A stretch of DNA of 39,708 nt, from contig JAEZSC010000011.1 in assembly GCA_023422005.1 (NCBI GenBank), forward strand, positions 1 through 39,708. The letters are read 5' to 3'. Under the pieces are notes generated by a model that saw only the letters and a program-made list of their open reading frames with translations, did no database searches and had not been told where the DNA came from. A program made the position numbers and the translations under genes. The stretch is from Bacillota bacterium (GTDB taxonomy: Bacteria; Bacillota; Clostridia; Christensenellales; UMGS416). Shown here in pieces: positions 1-7,056 of the stretch; position 1 is the stretch's first letter; every line of letters begins with the position of its first letter.

Positions 1-2
1 TA

Positions 3-272
3 AGGTGTAGGGATTGTGGAGAGGATTTCGTGTTCACCGCTCGTGAGCAGGAATTCTATGCCGAGAAAGGCTTTGCCAACAAGCCCGTCCGCTGCAAGAA
101 CTGCCGCAACGCCCGCAAGGGTCAGCGCGATGGTGGTAGTGGCGATCGCCGCCCCGCCCGTGAGATGTATGACGCGATCTGCGCTGAGTGCGGCGCGCCC
201 ACCAAGGTCCCCTTCGTTCCCAAGAACGACAGGCCGATCTACTGCAGCGAGTGCTTCAAGCGCACCCGGTAA
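3..272 (+). CDS. Zinc-ribbon protein, CxxC-x17-CxxC type (5' end cut off by window)
   Basis: Small cytoplasmic zinc-ribbon protein of unknown role. The reading frame is open to the first base of the window: upstream of the GTG at 30 it reads CRDCGEDFVF, the usual start of this family's first zinc ribbon, so the true start lies outside. Cysteine pairs seen: CRDC, CKNC, CAEC and CSEC. The last two are separated by exactly 17 residues around VPFVPKNDRPIYC, the signature of the CxxC-x17-CxxC family common in Firmicutes and Chloroflexi. The C-terminal basic end FKRTR is typical. It probably binds nucleic acid or a protein partner, but no function is established. It is followed directly by a strong terminator, so it ends its transcription unit. 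Confidence 0.85.
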   Translation, partial: RCRDCGEDFVFTAREQEFYAEKGFANKPVRCKNCRNARKGQRDGGSGDRRPAREMYDAICAECGAPTKVPFVPKNDRPIYCSECFKRTR

Positions 273-285
273 GTCAAGTACAGAC

Positions 286-316
286 AAGAAGGCCGCCATC
301 TGGCGGCCTTCTTTTT
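286..316 (+). terminator. Rho-independent terminator
   Basis: Perfect GC-rich inverted repeat, arms 286-298 and 301-313, very short loop, followed by a T run. It sits 14 bases after the zinc-ribbon gene stop and separates it from the ars operon. Confidence 0.85.
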
Positions 317-342
317 GCGCATATCATTTATCTTTTTGAATA

Positions 343-375
343 TTGACAGCCATCGAAGCGGGCGTTATGATGGCT
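343..375 (+). promoter_or_regulatory. arsR operon promoter with candidate ArsR operator
   Basis: TTGACA at 343-348 and TATGAT at 366-371 are separated by exactly 17 bases, a near-consensus sigma-A promoter 45 bases before the arsR start. A 7-base inverted repeat, AGCCATC (348-354) and GATGGCT (369-375), begins at the last base of the -35 box and covers the -10 box. ArsR-family repressors bind such dyads over their own promoters and leave on arsenite binding. The promoter is read directly; the operator role is inferred. Confidence 0.7.
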
Positions 376-415
376 TATAGATTCACGCACATCGATGTTG
401 CGGAGGATATACGAT

Positions 416-757
416 ATGAAAGACGACAAGACCGGTTTGGAGATTCTCAAAGCCCTGAGCGAGCCCACAAGGCTAAAGATCATCGATATGCTATCGTGTG
501 GGGAGATGTGCGCCTGCCACATGCTGGAGGGCCTGTCCATCACCCAATCAACGCTTTCCCACCATATGAAGGTGCTGATGGATTGTGGGTTGGTGACCGG
601 ACGCAAGGACGCGACATGGATGTACTATACGATCCGCATGGAGAGGGTGGCGCAGTTCCAGCGGTTCATCGATGAGCTGACCCGCCCCAAGGGAGACTGT
701 ATCTGCAATCCTTATCGCGGCAAGTGCGGCAATGAGCCGCAGGAGGGCGGCATATGA
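416..757 (+). CDS. arsR: ArsR/SmtB-family metalloregulator
   Basis: Predicted 113-aa winged-helix repressor, cytoplasmic. The ATG at 416 was chosen over the upstream 395 ATG because GGAGG at 402-406 is correctly spaced for it. The N-terminal half has the ArsR pattern LEILKALSEPTRLKIIDML. The metal-sensing segment ECxC-like motif is C28-G-E-M-C32-A-C34-H, and the recognition helix contains TQSTLSHHMKVL. The C-terminus adds DCICNPYRGKC, giving three more cysteines (95, 97, 104), suited to As(III) or Sb(III). The gene overlaps acr3 by ATGA (754-757), so the two are translationally coupled. It likely represses the arsR-acr3-oxidoreductase unit from the promoter at 343-371. Hg(II) or another thiophilic ion as inducer cannot be excluded. 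Confidence 0.93.
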   Translation: MKDDKTGLEILKALSEPTRLKIIDMLSCGEMCACHMLEGLSITQSTLSHHMKVLMDCGLVTGRKDATWMYYTIRMERVAQFQRFIDELTRPKGDCICNPYRGKCGNEPQEGGI

Positions 758-1803
758 AAGCGGAAAAAGCACAAGGCATCGGTTTTTTCGAGAAGCTTCT
801 GACGCTGTGGGTGATCCTGTGTATGGCTGCGGGCGTGCTGATCGGCCGATTTTTGCCCGCTGTGCCCCAGTTTCTCGCTCGGTTTGAGTACGCTCAGGTA
901 TCCATACCCATCGCCATACTCATATGGCTTATGATCTATCCCATGATGATGAAGGTGGACTTCGCCAGCATCCGCAACGTGGGGAAAAACCCCAAGGGCC
1001 TTTATGTGACGTGGGTGACCAACTGGCTTATCAAACCTTTTACGATGTATGCCATTGCGGCCTTCTTCTTCTATGTTGTCTTCAAGACATTCATACCCAA
1101 CGAGCTAGCCAAGGACTACCTGGCGGGGGCTATCCTTTTGGGCGCCGCTCCCTGTACGGCCATGGTGTTTGTGTGGAGCCACCTGACGCGCGGGAACCCG
1201 GCATATACGGTGGTGCAGGTGGCGACCAACGATTTGATCATTCTGGTTGCCTTTACACCCATTGTGGCGTTGCTGCTGGGGCTGGGCGGTGTGGTGATTC
1301 CATGGGACACGCTGCTGCTGTCGGTACTGCTGTTCGTGGTAATTCCTCTGACAGCTGGCGTCCTCAGCAGAACGTTGATCATACGGAGAAAGGGAGAGGA
1401 TTATTTCATAAATTCTTTCTTGCCTAAGTTCAACAACATCACAATCGCGGGTCTGCTGCTCACGCTGATGATCATCTTCTCCTTCCAGGGGAATGTGATA
1501 TTGGAAAATCCCCTGCACATCGTGTTGATCGCCGTGCCGCTCACATTGCAGACATTCTTGATTTTCTTCATCGCTTATCTGGCAAGCAAGGCGCTGAAGC
1601 TGCCCCATGAAATAGCCGCTCCGGCCGGCATGATTGGCGCGTCCAATTTCTTCGAGCTGTCTGTAGCTGTGGCGATTTCGCTGTTCGGTACAAAGTCGCC
1701 GGTGGCGCTGGCCACGATCGTCGGCGTGCTTGTAGAAGTGCCTGTTATGCTGCTTCTGGTGCGCATCGCGAACCGGACGAAGGGCTGGTTTGCCAATCCA
1801 TAG
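754..1803 (+). CDS. acr3: ACR3-family arsenite efflux permease
   Basis: 349-aa integral membrane protein, normal length for ACR3, with about ten hydrophobic segments. It exports As(III) (and sometimes Sb(III)) using the proton gradient. Seen: opening FFEKLLTLWVILCMAAG, the conserved segment LGAAPCTAMVFVW with C134 (the ACR3 essential cysteine), ATNDLI, and the late helix GASNFFELSVAVA with E301, the conserved glutamate. Start is the ATG inside the arsR stop, with AGGAGG at 741-746. It has no ArsA-like ATPase beside it, which fits ACR3 working alone. The next gene, a CoA-disulfide reductase, lies 36 bases downstream and is probably co-transcribed. Confidence 0.95.
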   Translation: MKAEKAQGIGFFEKLLTLWVILCMAAGVLIGRFLPAVPQFLARFEYAQVSIPIAILIWLMIYPMMMKVDFASIRNVGKNPKGLYVTWVTNWLIKPFTMYAIAAFFFYVVFKTFIPNELAKDYLAGAILLGAAPCTAMVFVWSHLTRGNPAYTVVQVATNDLIILVAFTPIVALLLGLGGVVIPWDTLLLSVLLFVVIPLTAGVLSRTLIIRRKGEDYFINSFLPKFNNITIAGLLLTLMIIFSFQGNVILENPLHIVLIAVPLTLQTFLIFFIAYLASKALKLPHEIAAPAGMIGASNFFELSVAVAISLFGTKSPVALATIVGVLVEVPVMLLLVRIANRTKGWFANP

Positions 1804-1839
1804 CATTAAAGTGCAGAGAACACTGCGGGAGGAGAGCAA

Positions 1840-3486
1840 ATGAAGATCGTCATCATCGGCGCTGTCGCGGCGGGCACTTCCGCCGCTGCCAAAGCCAGAA
1901 GGAACGACGAGGACGCGCAGATCACGGTATATGAGATGGACGAGCACATCTCCTATTCCGGCTGCGGCCTGCCCTATTATATCGGCGGCGAGGTGGGGGA
2001 CATCGGTGAGCTGGTTCCCCGGGACGCCGCCTTCTTCAAGAGCAAATACAATGTGGACATCCTGACGCAGCATGAGGTGCTAAGCGTTGACACAGCAAAC
2101 AAGGAGCTTACCGTAAGGATCCTTGCCGATGGCTCTGTGTTCACCGACACCTATGACGCGCTGATCCTGGCAACCGGCGCATCCGCGGTGGTGCCACCCA
2201 TTCTGGGAGTTGGTCTGGAGCATGTGTTTGCCCTGCGGAACCCCCGTCATGCAATCGCTATAAAGACGTTCATGCGGAACAGGCAGCCCAAGCGGGCTGT
2301 CATTGCGGGGTCGGGGTTCGTCGGCCTGGAAATGGCGGAAAACCTGGTGCGGGCGGGCCTGGATGTGACCGTCGTGGAGAAGCTGCCGCACATCTGCCTG
2401 TCGCTGGACGCCGACATGTCGGGTTATCTGCACCAATACCTGGAGAGAAAAGGGGTTCATATCGTGACGGGCCGCTCCGTTGCGGAGATCACAGGCGACA
2501 GCGTTGTGCTGGATGATGGCGCCAGCCTCGGAGCAGAGCTTGTGATCCTGGCGGTGGGCGTACGCCCCAGCGTGAAGCTGGCCAAAGAGATGGGCGTGGA
2601 GCTTGGCGCTTATGGCGCCATCAAGGTGGACGATAGAATGCAGACCAACATACCACATGTGTATGCCTGCGGGGATTGCGCGCAAAGCTGGTCCGCGCTG
2701 GATGGCACGGCGCTCTATCGCCCTCTGGGCTCCACGGCCAACAAGATGGGCCGCATTGCCGGAGACGTTGTGACCGGCGGCGATCTGCGCTTTCGGGGCG
2801 TACTGGGCACGTCCATCTTCCGGGTGTTCGGCATGGCGGTGGCTGCCACGGGCATGGGCGAGGCGGAGGCCCGGCGCAAGGGATATGACGTCGTGCTATG
2901 CCATAACAGCAAGCCCGGCAGGCCGGCCTATTACGGCGGCCGGGAGATGGTCATCAAAGCCATCGCGGACCGAAAGACCGAAAGGCTGCTGGGTGTGCAG
3001 ATCGTAGGCCACGAGGGCGTGGATAAGCGCATCGACGTGTTTGTCACGGCCATGTCTTTTGGAGCCAAGGTGTCCGACCTGTTCCATCTGGACCTGGCGT
3101 ATGCGCCTCCATTCTCCACGACCAAAGACCCGGTCATGTACACGGGCATGATACTGGACAACGCCATCAACCGGGGAAGGGAGCTGATCAGCCCTGCCGA
3201 GCTCCTGGAGCAGGGGAAAGGTGCCTTCACGATACTGGACACGAGGAGTGAGGAGCAATATATGGCCGGCCATGTGGAACAGGCGCGGAGCATGCCCCAT
3301 GGGGCCGTTCGCAACCACCTTGAGGACATCCCGCAGGGCAAGCCTGTGGTTACCTATTGCAACAAGGGCGTCACCGGCAACGCCGTGCAGAACATCCTTC
3401 TGAACAAAGGGTTTAAGAAAGTGTACAATCTTTCCGGTGGCTACAACCAATACCGAATTCAGAAGAAAAGATCACAAGAAGAATGA
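1840..3486 (+). CDS. CoA-disulfide reductase / FAD-dependent oxidoreductase with C-terminal rhodanese domain
   Basis: 548-aa flavoprotein. N-terminal FAD Rossmann motif (VIIGAVAAGTSAA), then the single redox cysteine C42 in SYSGCGLPYYIGG typical of the CoA-disulfide reductase / NADH oxidase group, a second nucleotide-binding motif (AVIAGSGFVGLEMAE), and the FAD-binding YACGDCAQ segment. Residues from about 460 form a rhodanese domain (ILDTRSEEQYMAGHV) with active-site C507 in YCNKGVTGN. Fusions of this type reduce CoA-disulfides, persulfides or polysulfides with NAD(P)H. Genes of this kind often sit in arsenic operons, probably maintaining thiol or sulfane-sulfur balance. The start has GGAGGAG nearby. 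It is the last gene of the ars unit and converges on hgcB. Exact substrate is not decided by sequence. Confidence 0.9.
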   Translation: MKIVIIGAVAAGTSAAAKARRNDEDAQITVYEMDEHISYSGCGLPYYIGGEVGDIGELVPRDAAFFKSKYNVDILTQHEVLSVDTANKELTVRILADGSVFTDTYDALILATGASAVVPPILGVGLEHVFALRNPRHAIAIKTFMRNRQPKRAVIAGSGFVGLEMAENLVRAGLDVTVVEKLPHICLSLDADMSGYLHQYLERKGVHIVTGRSVAEITGDSVVLDDGASLGAELVILAVGVRPSVKLAKEMGVELGAYGAIKVDDRMQTNIPHVYACGDCAQSWSALDGTALYRPLGSTANKMGRIAGDVVTGGDLRFRGVLGTSIFRVFGMAVAATGMGEAEARRKGYDVVLCHNSKPGRPAYYGGREMVIKAIADRKTERLLGVQIVGHEGVDKRIDVFVTAMSFGAKVSDLFHLDLAYAPPFSTTKDPVMYTGMILDNAINRGRELISPAELLEQGKGAFTILDTRSEEQYMAGHVEQARSMPHGAVRNHLEDIPQGKPVVTYCNKGVTGNAVQNILLNKGFKKVYNLSGGYNQYRIQKKRSQEE

Positions 3487-3518
3487 GCTGGCTCCCATTC
3501 ACAAACCCAGCGTCTGAA

Positions 3519-3547
3519 TCGCCCAGGCGCCACAGCGCCGCAGGCGA
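3519..3547. terminator. Nested hairpin between convergent operons
   Basis: TCGCC (3519-3523) and GGCGA (3543-3547) enclose GGCGC-CACA-GCGCC. It lies in the 65-base gap between the convergent ends of the ars and hgc operons. No T run follows on either strand, so a terminator role is only suggested. Confidence 0.3.
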
Positions 3548-3551
3548 ACGG

Positions 3552-3815
3552 TCATCCGCAGGATGGTTCGCTCCCGGTCAGCAGCCCCATCAGTATGGCC
3601 GCCGCGCAACCCACTCCCTGCTGCACGTCGATGGCGTCGAAGGGGCAATTGCGCGCGCAGGCGCCGCATTCCATGCACAGGTCGCGCTCGGTGATCCGAA
3701 CCTTGCCCCCATAGGGCTCAAAGACCCGATGAGGGCACACGGCCACACACATGCCGCAGCCGGTGCATTTGCCCGTGTCGTGTTTCAGGGTTGCAACGTT
3801 TTTCAGATACTTCAT
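3552..3815 (-). CDS. hgcB: HgcB, ferredoxin-like mercury methylation protein
   Basis: 87-aa 2[4Fe-4S] protein that supplies low-potential electrons to the HgcA corrinoid during mercury methylation. First cluster motif C17-x2-C20-x2-C23-x3-C27-P; second is CMECGACARNCP with C47, C50, C53, C57, matching the HgcB consensus. C70 in GVGCAAAI corresponds to the conserved extra cysteine of HgcB. The C-terminus has a single cysteine (C86), whereas the well-studied Desulfovibrio protein ends in a Cys-Cys pair. The ATG at 3815 follows a GGAGAG site; an artificial longer frame upstream is only the shadow of hgcA. It lies 14 bases after the hgcA stop. Ordinary ferredoxins lack the MECGAC segment and the extra cysteine. 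Confidence 0.92.
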   Translation of the reverse strand: MKYLKNVATLKHDTGKCTGCGMCVAVCPHRVFEPYGGKVRITERDLCMECGACARNCPFDAIDVQQGVGCAAAILMGLLTGSEPSCG

Positions 3816-3829
3816 TGCGCTCACTCTCC

Positions 3830-5059
3830 TCATCCAAACACCAGAATGTAGTCGTTGACCAGCAACAACACAATCCCGATGCCCCCGCTGATCAGCATGG
3901 CGGGCAGCGCGATCTTCATTTCCTTGTCCACGCCGGATAGGGACGTATAGGTGGAACTGCCGGTGAAGTTCATCGCGCAGAAGGCGGACAGGGCCGGCAG
4001 GATCAGCATATACGCCGCGGCCTTCATCCAGCCGTATTCCGGCATCATCGGGAAGCCATGTATCAGGTTTACACCCGCCGCCCACAGCAGCCCCAGCAAT
4101 GCGCCTTTGAAGGCGAAGGCCCGCCCCGGTATCCAGGGCAGCAGCACCGGTGTGAGCACGCACCCCACAAAGAGCGCGCCCAGCAGAGCGTAGAGGTCCA
4201 CCAGGCCGTAGTGGCCCAGGCCAACGGCGTTCATGATGAACAGTATGCCAAGGGCGATGGCGCTTGGCTTGAGCGCGGCGACCAGCTCCATTGGCGTGAG
4301 CACCAAACGATCCCATGTTGTAAACTTCACCGTGCGCATTTCCGGCGTGGCCTGCATGCCGGCTGCCAAATAGGCGGGGATGTCGCTGGCCCGCACCGGG
4401 CCATAGACCACGCGGAACCCGGACTGCCTGGCCACCTCGTGGGCCGCCACGCCCGTGGCGCCTAACTGGGGCAGTATGACCGTGCGATGGGATACGATGT
4501 CCGCCAGACGGACCGCCTCCAGCCTGCGCACCAGTTCCTCGGTGCCAAAGGTCCCCTTGCCCGCGGCGCACCATACATTTACCCCGTCGGTGTCCAGCAC
4601 GAGGATCCATACATTCAGCCCGCTCAGTTCCATGCGCAGCCGGTCGAAGGTCATCTTGTAGTTGGCAGTCACCAGCACCGGCGAGCCTTCGGTCGGGTTC
4701 CCCACGCAATACAGGCCGGGCTCAATGGCGTAATCCATCCTGCCGATGGACCAGCGGCATTTCCACGATCCCATAACATCGGAAAAGGAAAGCCTGGTGG
4801 ATGCCTGTGGAATTTGCCCGGCAGCAGTGGCGACATAAGCCGTTACCCACTCCTCCTGGACGCGCCCGGAGCCCGTGCAGGCGCAGGCTGCCTGTTGCGC
4901 GGGTGGATGCTGCCGCTCGGCGCTTGCGCAGCAGGTCGCGTTTTCCGCGGTCGGCTGTCTTACAGATTTCCATTTGCCTTTTTGTTCGCCGGCGCCGCAG
5001 CAGCCTGCTGCCTTGCGCTGGCGTCCTGAGGTTGTGCCTGAGCAGCAAGATCCCGACAT
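3830..5059 (-). CDS. hgcA: HgcA, corrinoid protein of mercury methylation
   Basis: Predicted 409 aa. HgcA transfers a methyl group from its corrinoid to Hg(II), giving methylmercury. Seen: a corrinoid-binding domain with the cap-helix motif N161-V-W-C164-A-A-G-K, the family signature in which the cysteine is the lower cobalt ligand. HgcA-type segments ILPQLGATGVAAHEV and YGPVRASDIPAYL follow, then about five membrane helices and NFTGSSTYTSLSG. The GGGGGG-TTCGTT-ATG spacing favours the start at 5059 over ATG 5074, which has no ribosome site. The first 61 residues are unusual: Cys-Cys at 5-6, 20-21 and 43-44 and Cys-Ala-Cys at 59-61, about 70 residues longer than the Desulfovibrio protein before the motif. 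No acetyl-CoA synthase genes are nearby, which argues against a CdhD/CFeSP subunit. Confidence 0.95.
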   Translation of the reverse strand: MSGSCCSGTTSGRQRKAAGCCGAGEQKGKWKSVRQPTAENATCCASAERQHPPAQQAACACTGSGRVQEEWVTAYVATAAGQIPQASTRLSFSDVMGSWKCRWSIGRMDYAIEPGLYCVGNPTEGSPVLVTANYKMTFDRLRMELSGLNVWILVLDTDGVNVWCAAGKGTFGTEELVRRLEAVRLADIVSHRTVILPQLGATGVAAHEVARQSGFRVVYGPVRASDIPAYLAAGMQATPEMRTVKFTTWDRLVLTPMELVAALKPSAIALGILFIMNAVGLGHYGLVDLYALLGALFVGCVLTPVLLPWIPGRAFAFKGALLGLLWAAGVNLIHGFPMMPEYGWMKAAAYMLILPALSAFCAMNFTGSSTYTSLSGVDKEMKIALPAMLISGGIGIVLLLVNDYILVFG

Positions 5060-5093
5060 AACGAACCCCCCCATAACTTATGCTGGTTCTGTT

Positions 5094-5543
5094 TTACTCC
5101 CAGCCCTTGCAGCATTCCGTACTCAGGGCAGCCCGGGCCAGCAGTTCCACGCTCTGCAGCACCTGACCCCGCCGCTCCGCTGGGATGGCGTTGTAGATGC
5201 CCTGGAAGTAGCCTTCAATGCCGCCTTTTACCCTTTCATACATCGCCGTGCCCGCTTCGGTGAGACGTATGGCAACGTATCGCCTGTCGGCCGGATCGTC
5301 CTGCCGCTCGCAATACCCCTGCGTGACCAGGTGGTTGACCGTGCGGCTCAGCGTGCTCTTATCCAGGCCCATCCGTTCCGCAAGATCATTGAGCGACACC
5401 GGGCCCACGCCCCCGATCTCCACCAGCGCGTGGCACTGGGCCAGTGTGATGCCGCAACAGGACTTCTCGCTGTCATCCAGCAGGCCCAGCGTTCTGACTA
5501 TGATCTGCAAATGATCCTGAAATTGCTTCAACTCATTGGTCAA
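5094..5543 (-). CDS. MarR-family regulator with cysteine pairs, first gene of the hgcAB operon
   Basis: Predicted 149-aa winged-helix dimeric regulator. The TTG at 5543 is chosen as start: it has GGAGG eight bases upstream and begins TNELKQFQDHL; the longer open frame upstream is non-conserved in appearance. The MarR core is clear: VSLNDLAERMGLDKSTLSRTV followed by the wing DDPADRRYVAIRLTEAG. Cysteines stand out: C29-C30 and C37 in SCCGITLAQCH, and C144-C145 near the C-terminus. This suggests sensing of a soft metal, metalloid or oxidant (inference). It ends 34 bases before hgcA on the same strand with no terminator between, so it likely controls hgcAB and itself from the promoter at 5563-5592. 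Confidence 0.85.
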   Translation of the reverse strand: MTNELKQFQDHLQIIVRTLGLLDDSEKSCCGITLAQCHALVEIGGVGPVSLNDLAERMGLDKSTLSRTVNHLVTQGYCERQDDPADRRYVAIRLTEAGTAMYERVKGGIEGYFQGIYNAIPAERRGQVLQSVELLARAALSTECCKGWE

Positions 5544-5562
5544 TGTTTTTGCCTCCGATATA

Positions 5563-5593
5563 ATTGTATTACAAAACGGTTGCGATGTGCAAC
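5563..5593 (-). promoter_or_regulatory. Promoter and palindromic operator candidate of marR-hgcA-hgcB
   Basis: On the minus strand, -35 TTGCAC (5587-5592), an 18-base spacer and -10 TACAAT (5563-5568). A perfect short palindrome, GTTGC-N5-GCAAC (5579-5593), covers the -35 box. MarR proteins commonly bind such dyads and block polymerase. The sites are read directly; binding is inferred. Confidence 0.6.
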
Positions 5594-5796
5594 TGATATT
5601 CCGCCTTAAGATGGCGAACGCCGCAGCGACGCTTGTGCTGGCCTTCGTCTGTGGCGCTGTGGCATGGGCCGGCCTGTCGCAAAAACCGTCGCCGGGTGTC
5701 ACCCTGCGAAGCGATGAGGCCTGCTCATTCTGTTCGTGATGATCTCGTTGATGAAATAAGTAAAAATGCCTATGGGCAGTTTTGTTGACTGCGACG

Positions 5797-7038
5797 TTAC
5801 TGCATTTTGTCCAAAAGTCCCTTGACCGCCGACAACCAGGCTTCCGGGGTGCTGTGGGCCGCGCGCCCGATGTAGCTGCGCCGCAGGCCCGCCAGGGCCG
5901 GCACCCGCTCCACTGAGCGGGCATAGTGTTCATACTGCGGTCGCCGCAGCTGTTCCTCGCTCAAGTAGATGGGCTCCCGACGGAAGTTGACGCACACCAA
6001 CGCATAGTTGAGCGCGTCCATGGCCTGCTGCACCATGGCGGGGCCGCCTTCCACACGGAACACATAGGTTGCCCGACCGGTATCCCCCTCGGAGGATGCC
6101 TCGAATATCACGGCGGCGCGCTCGCCCCGCAGCACCGGCAGCAGGAAGAAGCGATAAACGCCTCCGGATTGCAGGCCGGCCTTCTCGCCGATGCGGGCGT
6201 CTTCAGCCGCGCCCAGCGGGGCCAGTGCAGTCCAGGCGTCCTGCAAGCCGTTCTGGCTCAGCGATTGCACCAGCGCCTGGGCCAGCGGTGCGTGGCGGGC
6301 GCGGGCCACGCCCAGGGCCACGGCGCGGCCATCCAGCAGCAGGCCGGCCAATGCGCGCTGGCCTAAGGGTGGCAGGTTTGGGCTCAGCGCCCGCAGGCGG
6401 CCCTGCGCCTGAGCCTCCAGCGCACCCATGGCCGCATCGAGCACCGAGCGGAAGGCGTCGGTGTCGCGGCCCAGATGGCTGACCGTCCAGCCTTCGCCGG
6501 GCAATTGGAAATCAAATGCCCAGTCGGCCAGCGTGGGCCGGCCAGTGAACACCAGCGGCAGCCGCGTCACGCTCCCGTCGGCGAAATCCAGCACCACAGC
6601 GGTGCGGTAGACGCCGATGCCGCAGGGAGCAGAGGCCCGGCCATTGGCAGCCGCGCGGCCGCGGAAGCTGGCCAGCAGCGTCTCCTCCGAGAGCGCCTGC
6701 TTGCGGTTGGCTTTGGTCCAGCGGTCCATGACCGCCTCCAAAAAGCTGTCGTGCAGCCTGCCCATGCGGCTTAAGCTCAGTGTGCCGCCGTCGGCCATGG
6801 CCAGCGTCAGCGTCACACCATCATCATGCACCTGGGCGATGTCGGCCCAGTGCAGCGAGAAAGGCGGCCCGCCCTCGCAGTCGAAGCGCAGCTCATTCTC
6901 CGCGGTGCAATAGGCCGCGCCGCCATCCGCCGGCTGCGCACCCTGAAGATATTGCCACTGCAAGCGGCAGCCTGGCGGCGGGGGAGGGGCAGCTTGCCCT
7001 TTCAGGTTCTCCTCCGGCGGCTGGTTACTCTGATCCAT
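5797..7038 (-). CDS. Uncharacterised protein of the zinc-ribbon operon
   Basis: 413 aa, not recognised as a named family. The N-terminus is proline-rich (about residues 8-25), with no signal peptide or clear membrane helix, so it is probably cytoplasmic. Residues about 50-110 alternate short strands with the pattern WADIAQVHDDGVTLTLAMADG and then a helix (DSFLEAVMDRW), which resembles a PH-like barrel; a second similar stretch starts near TAVVLDFADGSVTRLPL. This duplication is an impression from pattern only. It is the last gene of a three-gene unit after two zinc-ribbon proteins, 18 bases from the preceding stop. Its close coupling suggests the three proteins act together, but no reaction can be assigned. 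Confidence 0.75.
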   Translation of the reverse strand: MDQSNQPPEENLKGQAAPPPPPGCRLQWQYLQGAQPADGGAAYCTAENELRFDCEGGPPFSLHWADIAQVHDDGVTLTLAMADGGTLSLSRMGRLHDSFLEAVMDRWTKANRKQALSEETLLASFRGRAAANGRASAPCGIGVYRTAVVLDFADGSVTRLPLVFTGRPTLADWAFDFQLPGEGWTVSHLGRDTDAFRSVLDAAMGALEAQAQGRLRALSPNLPPLGQRALAGLLLDGRAVALGVARARHAPLAQALVQSLSQNGLQDAWTALAPLGAAEDARIGEKAGLQSGGVYRFFLLPVLRGERAAVIFEASSEGDTGRATYVFRVEGGPAMVQQAMDALNYALVCVNFRREPIYLSEEQLRRPQYEHYARSVERVPALAGLRRSYIGRAAHSTPEAWLSAVKGLLDKMQ

Positions 7039-7056
7039 GGAGCCTCCGGCTGTCTG

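Noticed and set aside
1105..2073. 322-aa minus-strand frame across acr3 and the reductase
   Set aside because: Spans two well-defined genes on the other strand; His/Gln-rich shadow.
3552..4709. A 385-aa minus-strand frame containing hgcB
   Set aside because: Its first 298 residues are low-complexity shadow of hgcA in another frame; only the ending from 3815 is a real gene.
3830..5059. HgcA as CdhD/CFeSP corrinoid protein of the acetyl-CoA pathway
   Set aside because: The membrane domain, the NVWCAAGK motif and the adjacent HgcB fit HgcA; no acetyl-CoA synthase genes are near.
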